Shown: positions 16,334 through 25,903 of the stretch, one piece after another
Position numbering within the stretch: position 1 is the first letter of the stretch
Layout: each line of letters starts with the position of its first letter
Assembly: GCF_004348985.1 (NCBI RefSeq)
Contig: NZ_SMKW01000033.1
Coordinates: 40,542-104,541, forward strand
Direction of reading: 5' to 3'
Source of the DNA: Saccharopolyspora elongata
GTDB taxonomy: Bacteria; Actinomycetota; Actinomycetes; Mycobacteriales; Pseudonocardiaceae
Length of the DNA: 64,000 nt
Program-made: the position numbers and the translations under genes
Notes under the pieces: generated by a model
The model's input: the letters and a program-made list of their open reading frames with translations, nothing else
What the model was told of the DNA's origin: nothing
Databases searched by the model: none

Positions 16334-17014
16334 GTGAACTTTCGAGAAAAAGTTCCCGATCAGGTTTGGCAAGATCTAATTCAGCGTAGCCAACGGCGGC
16401 TTTATCGGCGCGGCGTACCACTTCTGCGGCAGGGAGAATCGTCGACCTCGGTAATAGCCTTGACCGAGGGAACGGTGAAGGTAGTCCAATCCGTAGAGAG
16501 CGGTGAGACTCTTACGCTGATGCTCCGCGGCCCCGGAGAGGTTCTGGGGGAAATGGGAGCCATTTTGGATAGGCCTCGATCGGCTACGGTTAGCGCGGTC
16601 TCCGCGTGCGTTGGCCACGTAATGCCGGCTCATGCTTTCCGTGGGTTCATGGAGCGCCATCGGCTAGCGGATACGGTCTACCAGTTGGCAGTGGATCGCA
16701 TGCAGGAGATTGAACGGCTACGCGCTGATCTTGTGAGCCTGACACCAGCTGCGCGAATAGCGCGGGTGGTGCTCCACCTGGCTATGGAAATCGGGCGTCC
16801 GGGCAATGACGGAATTCTCGTGGAACTGGGAATTCCGCGCGATGAGTTGGCCGTAATGGCGGCGATGAGCCGCTCAGTTGCGGTTCCTCTGCTGAGCCAA
16901 CTGCAAGGAGCGGGCATTCTGGGCCTCGGTCGTGGCCGCATCACAGTTAGAGACCTGGGCCGCCTCCGGATAGCTGCTACAGGCCGAGTAGAGCCAGATT
17001 ACCCAGTGATGTGA
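16334..17014 (+). CDS. Crp/Fnr-family cyclic-nucleotide-binding regulator
   Basis: The 226-aa protein has a cyclic-nucleotide-binding domain with a phosphate-binding cassette (GEVLGEMGAILDRPRSATVSA, residues about 74-94), a dimer helix and a C-terminal winged-helix region (LGIPRDELAVMAAMSRSVAVPLLSQL). It lies 25 bp after the effector gene and before the cyclase gene, so it probably reads the same messenger. It could act as a transcription factor for the operon or as a sensor in the response. It starts at GTG 16334. Confidence 0.88.
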   Translation: MNFREKVPDQVWQDLIQRSQRRLYRRGVPLLRQGESSTSVIALTEGTVKVVQSVESGETLTLMLRGPGEVLGEMGAILDRPRSATVSAVSACVGHVMPAHAFRGFMERHRLADTVYQLAVDRMQEIERLRADLVSLTPAARIARVVLHLAMEIGRPGNDGILVELGIPRDELAVMAAMSRSVAVPLLSQLQGAGILGLGRGRITVRDLGRLRIAATGRVEPDYPVM

Positions 17015-17123
17015 CGTTCCTCACTGCCGAAGCGTCCGGTTCTAGACGGAAAGGCCTGCCAAGACACGCCAAGGTATCCGCAGATCGGACTGGGAGCCAC
17101 AGTCAAGTAAAGGGGAACTGACC

Positions 17124-17912
17124 ATGACGCCATCCTGGGAGACGCTATGGCCCTACCGCGCGGTGCTGGCAGTGGACGCGCGAGGTTTCAGCGCGCACAC
17201 CAGCAAGACGATGCAGCAACTGAACGCAGACATCCAGCAGGTGCTGGCTCAGACGCTGTCTGCCATTGGCATGAGCGGCCGTTGGGAGCAGCGGATGTTC
17301 GGGCAGCACACGGGCGATGGGTACGTCGCCGGTCTTGAGCCGGAAGTTCTCCCTGGTCTGGTCGGATGTTTTCCGGAAGCTCTGCGACAGGTCTTGTCGG
17401 CATGGCGGAACGGCCATCCTGGCCAGCCCCCGCTACAGCTCCGGGTCAGCATCCATGTTGGCCCATTGCCAACCACTGGACTGGGTGTCCCTATGGTCCA
17501 TACACATCGCCTACTGGACGATCAGGCTCTGAGAGATCTGCTGGCGCGGGCCAATCCGGAAGTCACCAATACGGTGATGATCATCTCCCAGCGAGTGTAC
17601 GAGGACGTATTCCAAAGTGGCTGCGCGACCGGAGACACCCTCTCTAGCAACTTTTCCCGCCGCCTGGCAAGGGTCAAGACCTTTGAACAGCCGGCCTGGC
17701 TTCATGTGCCGGGCTTGGATTGGCGGCTCGCGGACCCTGCCATCTTCGAGACGCCCGATGCCGAACCTGCCTCTGAGGCCTTGCCGGCGCCTTCGGCTTC
17801 AGTGAGTGCGACTGCCGCTCCGGGCAGTGTGACTTTCACTCAGCACGGTCCCTACAGCATTTCGGGCTACTCGCAGAACATCAACAACACCTTCGGGGGG
17901 AATGGCAGGTGA
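17124..17912 (+). CDS. Class III nucleotidyl cyclase-like protein
   Basis: This 262-aa protein shows class III cyclase features: AVLAVDARGFS with metal-binding Asp18, TGDGYVAGLEPE with Asp65, LRVSIHVGPL and MIISQRVYEDVF. It belongs to the actinobacterial branch carrying GVPMVHTHRLLDD. The catalytic part ends near residue 205. A Pro/Ala-rich linker then leads to a C-terminal motif, VTFTQHG and SQNINNTFGG, that resembles one in the next protein. Base specificity (A, G, C or U) cannot be read here. It overlaps the downstream gene by GTGA. In this context it is the signal generator for the membrane effector. Confidence 0.82.
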   Translation: MTPSWETLWPYRAVLAVDARGFSAHTSKTMQQLNADIQQVLAQTLSAIGMSGRWEQRMFGQHTGDGYVAGLEPEVLPGLVGCFPEALRQVLSAWRNGHPGQPPLQLRVSIHVGPLPTTGLGVPMVHTHRLLDDQALRDLLARANPEVTNTVMIISQRVYEDVFQSGCATGDTLSSNFSRRLARVKTFEQPAWLHVPGLDWRLADPAIFETPDAEPASEALPAPSASVSATAAPGSVTFTQHGPYSISGYSQNINNTFGGNGR

Positions 17913-20476
17913 ACAGCGGTAACTACCGTGACGAGACTACGGGGAACACGCCTTTAGAAGGGCAGCAGCTGGAGGCTGGCACGAAAGGTGACGGCGATCG
18001 GTTTCGAAATAGCTGGTGGCCGCTGAAACGGAACCAATCCTTCCGTGATGCTCCAGAGCATTCCGATCAGCAGCCCGTGCCGCAGCGTTCAGAGATCGGC
18101 GCATCGGGCCTGGAGGGTTCGTACCCGAGGGGCGACTTTCCTGCCACGCCGAACGAGCATCCCCAAGCGCTGACCTCCGCATCGCACAACACCATTGGGG
18201 AGGACGACGACCTCACCGCCTTCGGTGTGCATGCGGCACAGCCAGCACAATCTCAGGAAGAGGCTGCTTCCGATCCTGGGAACGAAAGGCCAACGCATGG
18301 CCCTCATTGGGCTCCGAACCGGGCATTCAGTGCCGAGAGAGCTGACTGGTCAGATTCACGGCATTTTAGCCCGCTTGAGCCGGCAGAAGATGGCGAGAAG
18401 CGAAACCCATCGCAGCCTTCCGTAGCCATGGAAAATGGTCTCGCATCGGTCGGCCCGGAGATATCTCTGGGAAACTCCGGACAAGGTGAGTCGTGCTCGG
18501 CTGATCAAGCCAGCGGGCAAGTCAACGCCCAACAAGATGTTGAGGGCCGCCCATCAAAGGTGCCGACACATGTCTCATTTTTTTCCCAAGGAAATGGTTC
18601 GGGTCCCACTCATCAGGCCTTCAATCAGAACGTCAACAACTACTGGAAAGCGGATTTCGTCAGGAAGATTCCCGTTCCGGCCGCCGGCCTCGAAGCATGC
18701 TCCGATCGGCGCTTTGTGGAGCCGCGACAGGCTGGCCAGCTGGCAGACGCGGCCAGGGCTCTTGAGCTTCACGGCGTAGTAGTCCTTAAGGCGCCACCTG
18801 GCAATGGTCGTCGTACGGCGGCGCTGAGACTGCTGGCGACTCTGCGATCCGTCCGTGAGCCGCTGGCGCTTTTCGATCTTGAGCCCGAATGGTCCAAGCC
18901 CAGTGTCGAGTTGCTACCCAAGACCGTGGGTGAGGGCTACGTGCTCGATCTTTCGGAGTTCCCAGAGGGCGAGCCGGACGATCGCTTCGGTCGCGACTTG
19001 GCCAACTACGGCGCTGACGATAACCAAAAGGGCTGGTTCCTGGTAGTCCTCGCGAGCCCACAACATTGGAAGGGTTCTTGGTTCGAACCTACTTCCAATT
19101 TAACAGTGAGCCTGTCGTCGCCGGACGCGAAGCCGCTGGTTGAGCGCGAACTGTCGGCACGATCGTGCTTCGATCGCGTGGAGTGGCTTGCGCAGCCTGC
19201 CTTTGAGGAGATTTGGCGATCCAACCCGTCCGCCCAGGAGGCCCGCCGCCTCGGACGCATCATCGCCAACGCGGATCACCAGAACCTGCAAAAAATCGTA
19301 GATGAGTTCAAAGGCTGGCACGATCACATCGAAATGCTCCTGAATAAAGAGCCTAAAGGCCAAGGGCATCCCAGCCTTCTCTCTACCCGAGCCACGGTGT
19401 GGGCTGGTGCGCTGCTCCACGGAGGACAGTCCCGATCAGTCCTCAAGGCTGCGGACGCGTTGCTGGAGACACTGGAAATTTCGCGCACGCCGGCAGAGGT
19501 ACTGGCGGACGCCACGTCGTCGCGCCGTCTGCAGGCCGCCAGCCTGAGCCTACGGGGCGACCAGGCGTTCCATCAGGAGGACAAACACGACCTCGCACAT
19601 GCCATTCTGCAGAATCTCTGGGAGGAGTTTCCCACCCAACGTGAGCTTCTTCGTTCGTGGGCGGTATCGGTAGCAGCGGACCCGTCGATCCCCGATGAGG
19701 ACGCCGAACTGATCACAAAGATGTTGCTGCGCCTCTCGACAGCCCGTCGCGATGGCGACATCTTGGATAGCATTGGCTCAGGGATTGTCGGTCGACGCCG
19801 TCCCTTGGCTGTCGAGGCTTTGACCGATGCGGCGCTCGATCCGCAGATCGGTGCCTATGTCAGAAATCGTCTCTATTTGTGGGCTAAGCAGGGCAAAGAG
19901 GAGAGTGAGACGCTCAAACTTGTCGCAGAGGTCTGTGGCGGGCGGTTAGGCGAGGAACTCCCTGAGATAGCCTTGACGCGACTCCGTTGGGTCGCGGGAC
20001 GCGCTCCTCTCGGGTCCCGGACGGTCGCTGATGCGTTCAGCTGCCTCGTGACGACCCGGCCCGATGAAGTCCGCAAGGCAATGGATACCTGGTTTGACAA
20101 CGACAAGCTGAAGTGGCAAGCGTTTGTCGTGTTTCTTGCGCTCGCATCCAGTGATCCCGGCATCGAATTTCTTCTCCAAGGTGTCGAGGATGCAAATGGT
20201 CGTCGGCGCTTCGTCGCGGGATGGCAATGGCTACTGGCCCAGGAAGCGGATAGGGAGGTTGTGAATCGCCAACTGGACAAGTGGGAGAAGCGCGCGGAAC
20301 AGGGGAGTCTGTCGCGAGAGCTGCTGATCGATTTGTTTGCTGATGTGTACGAACCGGAGATTTACCGTGGCGGGCTCAACCGATTCTTCTCCGACACCCG
20401 CGACTTTTTCAGGTCTTTCTGGGGTCAGGTTCTGGACGAGGCAATTTATCGCAACCGTCGTCGTCGTGAAGGGTGA
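17909..20476 (+). CDS. Large P-loop protein with disordered N-terminus, defence operon component
   Basis: This 855-aa protein has about 215 low-complexity polar residues, then a motif VSFFSQGNG and FNQNVNNYW at about 220-246. A P-loop follows near residue 294 (KAPPGNGRRTAALRLL, with Arg where Lys is usual), then a beta-strand GWFLVVLASP. The C-terminal 450 residues look like an all-helical repeat region (LKAADALLETLE, LSLRGDQAFHQ). It resembles STAND-like conflict NTPases in architecture, but I cannot name a family. It is translationally coupled to the cyclase and to the small gene downstream. The shared QN(I/V)NN motif suggests a physical link to the cyclase. Confidence 0.65.
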   Translation: MNSGNYRDETTGNTPLEGQQLEAGTKGDGDRFRNSWWPLKRNQSFRDAPEHSDQQPVPQRSEIGASGLEGSYPRGDFPATPNEHPQALTSASHNTIGEDDDLTAFGVHAAQPAQSQEEAASDPGNERPTHGPHWAPNRAFSAERADWSDSRHFSPLEPAEDGEKRNPSQPSVAMENGLASVGPEISLGNSGQGESCSADQASGQVNAQQDVEGRPSKVPTHVSFFSQGNGSGPTHQAFNQNVNNYWKADFVRKIPVPAAGLEACSDRRFVEPRQAGQLADAARALELHGVVVLKAPPGNGRRTAALRLLATLRSVREPLALFDLEPEWSKPSVELLPKTVGEGYVLDLSEFPEGEPDDRFGRDLANYGADDNQKGWFLVVLASPQHWKGSWFEPTSNLTVSLSSPDAKPLVERELSARSCFDRVEWLAQPAFEEIWRSNPSAQEARRLGRIIANADHQNLQKIVDEFKGWHDHIEMLLNKEPKGQGHPSLLSTRATVWAGALLHGGQSRSVLKAADALLETLEISRTPAEVLADATSSRRLQAASLSLRGDQAFHQEDKHDLAHAILQNLWEEFPTQRELLRSWAVSVAADPSIPDEDAELITKMLLRLSTARRDGDILDSIGSGIVGRRRPLAVEALTDAALDPQIGAYVRNRLYLWAKQGKEESETLKLVAEVCGGRLGEELPEIALTRLRWVAGRAPLGSRTVADAFSCLVTTRPDEVRKAMDTWFDNDKLKWQAFVVFLALASSDPGIEFLLQGVEDANGRRRFVAGWQWLLAQEADREVVNRQLDKWEKRAEQGSLSRELLIDLFADVYEPEIYRGGLNRFFSDTRDFFRSFWGQVLDEAIYRNRRRREG

Positions 20477-21186
20477 GCAGAGCACCAATGTGGAACCTGC
20501 GGCGCTATCCGTGGACGCGCGTTGCGTGCACATGGCAGTCCAACCTTCCGGGAGTCCGTTTCGTTGCCACGGGCAGACTGGCGTACGCGCCCTCAGCGGA
20601 GCTGCGTGAGAAAGGCCGCGCTGCAGGGCGGGCGGCTGCAAGGTTGGCACTCGACGCTGCCGCCAGTGCTATCACTTCTCGACACTCACCGGCCCAGTTT
20701 CAGGTAGCTCAAGAGGAGTTGGCGCTGGCTTTCGCGCGATGGACCGAAGTCGATGGCCACCCCCACCTGAAGGTGAAGGCCCGTATCGCCCTGGGCCTCA
20801 CCCCGGACGATCGCGCTCGTGCACAATCGTTTGAGGATGCACGGCGTGAGGAACGTCTTCGACAAGAAATCCATCGCGAGCGGCTGATACACCTTCGCGA
20901 TGCTGTGTTCGCCGACCCAGTCCTGGCACGATCCTGGTGGCTTGATCGCCAGAGAAATGCGCTCATCCAGATGTCTTGGAGGGACTTCAACGAGAAGGTT
21001 CTTTCGTCGGTTGGGGCTGTGGATGACACCCACTCCCGGGCGATGCGAGTTGCTCACGTGCTGGCCGGGGTCATGGAAGACCTCGGAACCGACCCAGGGC
21101 GGCAGAAGCAGTTCATCGCGACCGCCCGCGTGGTCCTGGAACAGATGGGTTGGAATTCCACTGCGGAGAAGCTGCCGCAGGATTAG
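20473..21186 (+). CDS. Hypothetical protein, last gene of the cyclase operon
   Basis: This protein is 237 aa from GTG 20473, which overlaps the preceding stop (GTGA); ATG 20488 is an alternative. It is mostly helical and charged (LREKGRAAGRAAARLAL, ARREERLRQEIHRERL), with a coiled-coil-like middle. The first 35 residues are rich in aromatic residues and arginine (MWNLRRYPWTRVACTW). No catalytic motif is seen. Coupling to the P-loop gene implies that it is part of the same complex or response. Confidence 0.65.
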   Translation: MSRAPMWNLRRYPWTRVACTWQSNLPGVRFVATGRLAYAPSAELREKGRAAGRAAARLALDAAASAITSRHSPAQFQVAQEELALAFARWTEVDGHPHLKVKARIALGLTPDDRARAQSFEDARREERLRQEIHRERLIHLRDAVFADPVLARSWWLDRQRNALIQMSWRDFNEKVLSSVGAVDDTHSRAMRVAHVLAGVMEDLGTDPGRQKQFIATARVVLEQMGWNSTAEKLPQD

Positions 21187-21326
21187 TCACCGTCCCGCGG
21201 CCGAGTCGAGGTCTGCCAGGGCAGCCTCCAGCGGACGTAGGCCGGGGATGCTGAGCACTGATGGCGTCAGCGGCGAAGGTATCTGGTGAGCTTGGGAAGT
21301 CCGGATTATGTCGACGACAACCATCG

Positions 21327-21444
21327 CTTATCCATGGTTTATGGCCCGCTGCCCGGCGTGGTGAGCCGCGATGAGTCACATGGCGAGATTGGTATCGCCG
21401 CAGCTCAGCGCGATCAGGTACGCTGCAGCACGGCAAGCTCTGGA
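21327..21444 (+). repeat. Distal-end repeat, copy 1, of the integrative element
   Basis: It begins CTTATCCATGGTTTATG and includes GCAGCTCAGCGCGATCA, matching 33277-33390 over about 115 bp at reduced identity. In the copy at 33277 this segment lies directly before the attachment repeat. Here it is joined abruptly to the middle of integrase B, so the attachment site between the two elements has been deleted. Confidence 0.8.
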
Positions 21445-22602
21445 ATCGAGCAGCTGCAGAAGTCCCGGGCTCGACTGACCGTCGACTTCAGGTTCCGTGA
21501 CGTGGCTGAGGTATGGCTGGGCAAGGTCGCGCAGCGCCGAGCGGCGACGACCCGCGACACCTATGAGCAGACCTTGAAGAGCGTCGTGCTCGACCGGATC
21601 GGCGACCTGCGTCTGCGGGAGATCAGCATTCCGGTCCTAGAAGAGTTTTTCGAGAAGCTCGAAGCGGACGGGTATTCGGCGAGCTACCGGCGATCGGTCC
21701 GCACGACCGTCCGGGGCACCCTCCAGGTGGCCGTTCGCTATGGGCTGCTGGGCAGCAATCCGGTGCGGGAGGTCAGCCCGATCGAGGGCCGTCCGCGGAA
21801 GGTCCGCACGCTCACCACGGACGAGAGGCGTCGGCTGTTCGAGGGCATGGACAGGTTCGTCGTCGAGAGCTGCTACTCCAGCGGGTCGGATCTCCCGGAC
21901 CTCGTCCGGTTCCTGCTTGGGACCGGCTGCCGCATCGGAGGAGCCGTGGCGGTGCGGTGGAAGGATGTCAATCTCACCGACAAACCCGTGGTCGTTGATG
22001 GCACGGAAATTCCGCCATGCTCAGTCTGGATCAACGGCAACATCGTCAACGTCAAGGGCAAGGGTTTGGTCCGGCACAACGGCAAGACGGAGAACGCCGT
22101 CCGCATGGTTGCCCTGCCCGAGTTCGTTGTCACGATGCTGACGGTGCGGTGGCTCATTGTGTGATCGGCAGCCCAGGCGGAGCGGCTCCGTGTGGACCCG
22201 CGCGGGACGCTCGACCAGGCGGACAGGCAGGAGCATCCGGCTGGGGGAGCGGAGGGCACTGTTCAGGTCGAGCGCGGCCAGGCGTTCATGGCCGACCGTC
22301 TCGAGGAGTCTGTGTTCCCGTCCCGAACGCTGGGGTGGAAGAACCCGAACAACGTGCGGCGCGGCTGGCGAGTGATCCGGGAGGCGATCGGTCTCGGGTG
22401 GGTCACGCCGCACGTGTTCCGGAGGACGGCTGCCACTCTGCTCGATGATGCGAAGCTGACCGCACGTCAGATCGCCGACGTCTTGGGCCATTCCCGGCCG
22501 TCGATGACCCAGGACCACTACTTGGGGCGTGGATCGGTCCATCCGGCAGCTGCAGCTGCCCTAGACTCCGCCTTCCGGCAAGCGAGCAGGATGCCGCTGT
22601 GA
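21445..22602 (+). pseudogene. Tyrosine integrase fragment B (5'-truncated, frameshifted)
   Basis: Homology to integrase A begins at IEQLQKSRARLTVDF; roughly the first 60 residues are missing. The catalytic domain is present but broken. The first Arg region (GTGCRIGGAVAVRW) is in one frame, which ends near 22164. The His-x-x-Arg/His/Tyr part (TPHVFRRTAATLLDD, DVLGHSRPSMTQDHYLG) is in another frame to 22602. It therefore cannot make an active recombinase, although the sequence is otherwise well preserved. Confidence 0.88.
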
Positions 22603-22852
22603 CGTCGGGTTCGCCTTGCGTCGCGACAAAGCCCTTTTCTCGCCACAACCCTCTCAGCCCACACCCGTTCAGGCGGTTAGGCAAACCCGTAGAGACTCCG
22701 GCGGCTCGACGTGACGCCCTCGCGACTTTGGAAGCCCGACTTGGGTGTCACGGTGGTCAGTACCGACACTTTGCCGTGAGCAGGGTGTCCCAGCGTTGGT
22801 CGTGGGCGCGAACAGCCTGCCCGCGGCCAACGCTCTGCAGACACAGCCCGCG

Positions 22853-24658
22853 TCACTGACGGTATGCGGTGGTGGTTCCGGTGGTGGCGTTCCATTCGAT
22901 GTAGCCGCCTTGGAAGTCGATTCGGCGTCCGGCGGGCACCGGGTATTCGTTGCTGGTGGGGTAACCCAGCCAGGACGTTTCCCAGCCAAGAGCGCTCCAG
23001 CGCTCCCGGATGGCTCCGTAGACGAGGTGGGCGCCGGTGGTGGGTGTCCAGTAGATGGAGGCGTTCTTGGTGAAGTGGTTGTAGCGGCCGAGTCCGTCGG
23101 GTGTGCCCAGTTCGTCGGTGGCGGGGTAGCCGGCGGGGCCTGTTTCCCAGCCGCTGGCGGCCCAGGCGTTGCGGATGGCTCCGTGGACGGCGTGCGCGCC
23201 GGTGTCCGGCGTCCAGTAGATCGAGGCGTCATGGGTGAAGTGGTTGAAACGGCCGATCGTGTCCGGCGTGGCCAGTTCGTCGGTGGTGGGGTAGACGCCC
23301 GCGGTCGGTCCGCCGAGCCGGTGGTAGGTGGCGTGGATGTCGCCCTTGACCCAGTGCGCTGCGAGGTCGCTGCGCCAGGCGATGGTGGAGAAGCCGCTAC
23401 CGAACACCGTGGCTCGGCCGCCCTCAGGCCAGTTGGTTTCCACAGCGTAGACCGGGCCTGCCGCGTTCTCGCCACCGACTGTTTGCCATTTCTGGTGGAT
23501 TGGCCCGCTGCGCCAGTCCCCGGCCAGTTGCGCGGCGCGGTCGCGGACCGATCCGAGGGAGTTGTAGCCGAAGTTGCCGGGGCAGCTGGTTCGTCCGACG
23601 TCGCGGTGGGCGAAGATGGTGGGCAGCGTGACCGGCGTTCCTGCGGCGTACTTCGAGGTGCCACCGCCGGCGCTGACGAGTGTGACGCTGCCGAGCGGAT
23701 CGACGTAGCTGTTGGCGATCTTCCACGCGATCATTTGTGACACGGATTCCAACATCTCCGTGCTGGGCGAGACCGCGTCGTAGTCACCGATCATCGAGAT
23801 GCCGAAGACGTGCCGGTTGAATCCACCGGTGTGGGCGCCGATGGCAGGCAGGTGCAGGCCGCCGGTGCGGCCTTCGAAGATGGTGCCGCACTTGTCGACC
23901 AGCGCGTTGTAGCCGATGTCGCCCCATCCGTTGGTCACCGAGTGGTAGTAGTAGATGCCGCGCACCAGTGCTGGGGATTGGTCGCAGGTGTAGTCGTTGC
24001 TGTCGGCGGTGTGGTGCAGCGCGGCGGCCTTGACCGTGGTCGCGTATTCCGGGGCCCAGGTCATCAGTGATTCATCGGCACCCCACTGCGCGCGCGTGAC
24101 GACCGTCGGCATGGTGGAGACGCTGCTGCCCGCGGCGGAGAGCTGGCTGATCTGGGTGTCGTTGGTTGAGGTCCCCGGGTCGATGGCGACCAAGGTCAGC
24201 TCGTCGGTGGCCGGTCTGCCCGCCCGCACGGCGCGGACCTGAACGCGGGTGGCGGGCCCGGTCCACAGCGGTTCAGTCGTCTTCGGCGACTGGCGGCGGT
24301 CCGGACCACCGTCCTGCTGGTCCAGGGTCTGCCAAGAGCTCCACGAACCGCGCACCGACCGGGTGCGGAGTTCGATCGAGTCGGGCTCCGCGCCCTGCCA
24401 GGTCAGGCCGACGAGCGAGAACTGCCGCCGTGGCGCGGCTTCCCGCATGTCAGCCGGGGCTCCCGGTGGCCGCTCCGCATCGGCCAGCGGGACCTTCTCC
24501 GCTCTCGGGGTGACCGGGTTGGCAGCGGGCAGCGCCGCCGGATGAACGGTTTTCTCCGCGAGTACGGCTGGAGTCGCCTGGGCTTGGGGAAGGCCACGGA
24601 CCGACAACGCCAAGACGATGGCGAAGAGGGCGATTCTCGGGCGACGATTCGTCGTCAT
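22853..24658 (-). CDS. Secreted peptidoglycan amidase (PGRP/amidase_2) with LGFP repeats
   Basis: This 601-aa protein has an N-terminal signal peptide (RIALFAIVLALSVRG, cleavage probably after AQA) and a PGRP-like amidase domain with zinc ligands in AALHHTADSND, FAHRDVGRTSCPG. The C-terminal 170 residues are LGFP-type repeats (LGGPTAGVYPTTDEL, TGPAGYPATDELG, ETSWLGYPTSNEY), which bind the actinobacterial cell envelope. It should cleave the stem peptide from muramic acid outside the cell. In the island it lies beside an RHS toxin, which suggests a role in wall access or competition. Confidence 0.9.
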   Translation of the reverse strand: MTTNRRPRIALFAIVLALSVRGLPQAQATPAVLAEKTVHPAALPAANPVTPRAEKVPLADAERPPGAPADMREAAPRRQFSLVGLTWQGAEPDSIELRTRSVRGSWSSWQTLDQQDGGPDRRQSPKTTEPLWTGPATRVQVRAVRAGRPATDELTLVAIDPGTSTNDTQISQLSAAGSSVSTMPTVVTRAQWGADESLMTWAPEYATTVKAAALHHTADSNDYTCDQSPALVRGIYYYHSVTNGWGDIGYNALVDKCGTIFEGRTGGLHLPAIGAHTGGFNRHVFGISMIGDYDAVSPSTEMLESVSQMIAWKIANSYVDPLGSVTLVSAGGGTSKYAAGTPVTLPTIFAHRDVGRTSCPGNFGYNSLGSVRDRAAQLAGDWRSGPIHQKWQTVGGENAAGPVYAVETNWPEGGRATVFGSGFSTIAWRSDLAAHWVKGDIHATYHRLGGPTAGVYPTTDELATPDTIGRFNHFTHDASIYWTPDTGAHAVHGAIRNAWAASGWETGPAGYPATDELGTPDGLGRYNHFTKNASIYWTPTTGAHLVYGAIRERWSALGWETSWLGYPTSNEYPVPAGRRIDFQGGYIEWNATTGTTTAYRQ

Positions 24659-24730
24659 TGCTACCTCGGCAGGTCAGAACCAAAGAACAGCAGTATTTTT
24701 CGCGAGCGACTACCTCAGAACCGCTGTGGC

Positions 24731-25579
24731 TCAGTCGGTTCGGGTGGCGGTAAGGGCGAGTGCCGGGCCGTGGGGGTGATCGGGGGTGTCGAAGCCGATG
24801 TTGGTGACCGTCCAGCCGAAGTGTTCGAGGGCGGCGAGCAGGTCGGCACGGGTGAGCCAGTTGCTGTAAGGGGCGCTGCCGCCGCAGAACCCGTTGCGGT
24901 GCAGGGCTTCTGCGTAGTCGAAACGGTGCAGGGTGTGTGTGAAGCCCTGGTGGGTGGCCGGTTCGTGGCTGGGGAAGCGTGGTGCGAGCAGTTCGCTGCG
25001 GGTGATGACGTCTTCGTCGTAGACGTGGGTCCACAGGAAGAGCTTGGTGGCGACTTTCGCGGTGAGCGCGATGGTTTCGACGGGGTTGCGCATGTGGTAG
25101 AGCACGCCGCTGGCGAAGCAGATGTCGAAGCGCTCATCGGTGTCGCGGAGGTACGGTGTGAAGTCACCCAGCAGGAACCGGGCCCGGGGCATGCCGAGCA
25201 GTTCCTTGGCGATGAGGCATTTCAGGTAGGCGCGGCCCTGCGCCTCGACAGCGACGATGTCGGCACCGGCGGTGTGGAGCTGGTAGGTGTGCCCACCTTC
25301 GAGCGGTCCGAGTTCGAGCACGCGACTGCCTGCCACACCACCGAAGCACTCGATGGCCCAGGAGACGCGGGCGTCGTCGAACAGCGGAAGGGGGCCCGCC
25401 TGGACGTGCTGCAGCGGCGCGGGCAGCTGGGAAGACCACTCGCCGGTAAACACGTCGACGGCGTTCTGCGGTGAGGGCGCACTGGTCACGTACTCGTCCA
25501 GGATCGACGGCGCGGCCAACACCGGGGCTTCCGGTGACGGTGGCGTGGATGTGCGAGACCTGCGAATGAGCGAACGCAC
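24731..25579 (-). CDS. Class I SAM-dependent methyltransferase
   Basis: The 282-aa protein has motif I VLELGPLEGGHTYQL and acidic motif II GADIVAVEAQG, then DERFDICFASGVLYHM. This is the class I fold of small-molecule or sugar methyltransferases. It is encoded upstream of the amidase on the same strand, with a 72-bp gap. The substrate is unknown. The 324 bp between it and the divergent RHS gene hold no gene and presumably carry both promoters. Confidence 0.85.
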   Translation of the reverse strand: MRSLIRRSRTSTPPSPEAPVLAAPSILDEYVTSAPSPQNAVDVFTGEWSSQLPAPLQHVQAGPLPLFDDARVSWAIECFGGVAGSRVLELGPLEGGHTYQLHTAGADIVAVEAQGRAYLKCLIAKELLGMPRARFLLGDFTPYLRDTDERFDICFASGVLYHMRNPVETIALTAKVATKLFLWTHVYDEDVITRSELLAPRFPSHEPATHQGFTHTLHRFDYAEALHRNGFCGGSAPYSNWLTRADLLAALEHFGWTVTNIGFDTPDHPHGPALALTATRTD

Positions 25580-25903
25580 GGCCTGGCCCTTTCTGCTCCT
25601 GGTCAGCAGCGGCCAGGTATGCGGTTGTCGTTCGGTGCTGCCATGGCACCGAAAACTGGGGTGTCGCGGCCTCTATCGACGCGACCGCATCGGGCGTTAC
25701 TCGAAAAACCCTCTCCTGCAGGATCTTTCGTTTTCGACACATGCGTGGCCGTCCACGATGGCCGTTACGTAACGCGTCGGCGACGTCGCTGTCAGCTATC
25801 ACCCTTTTGTCGTATTGGTGTTCCGATGGTCAGCTGGTGAAGATTTGAGCGCTTTCTTGGCGCGGGCTGTGGGGTCTGCACCGATTCTTCGAGGAGTTTC
25901 GGA

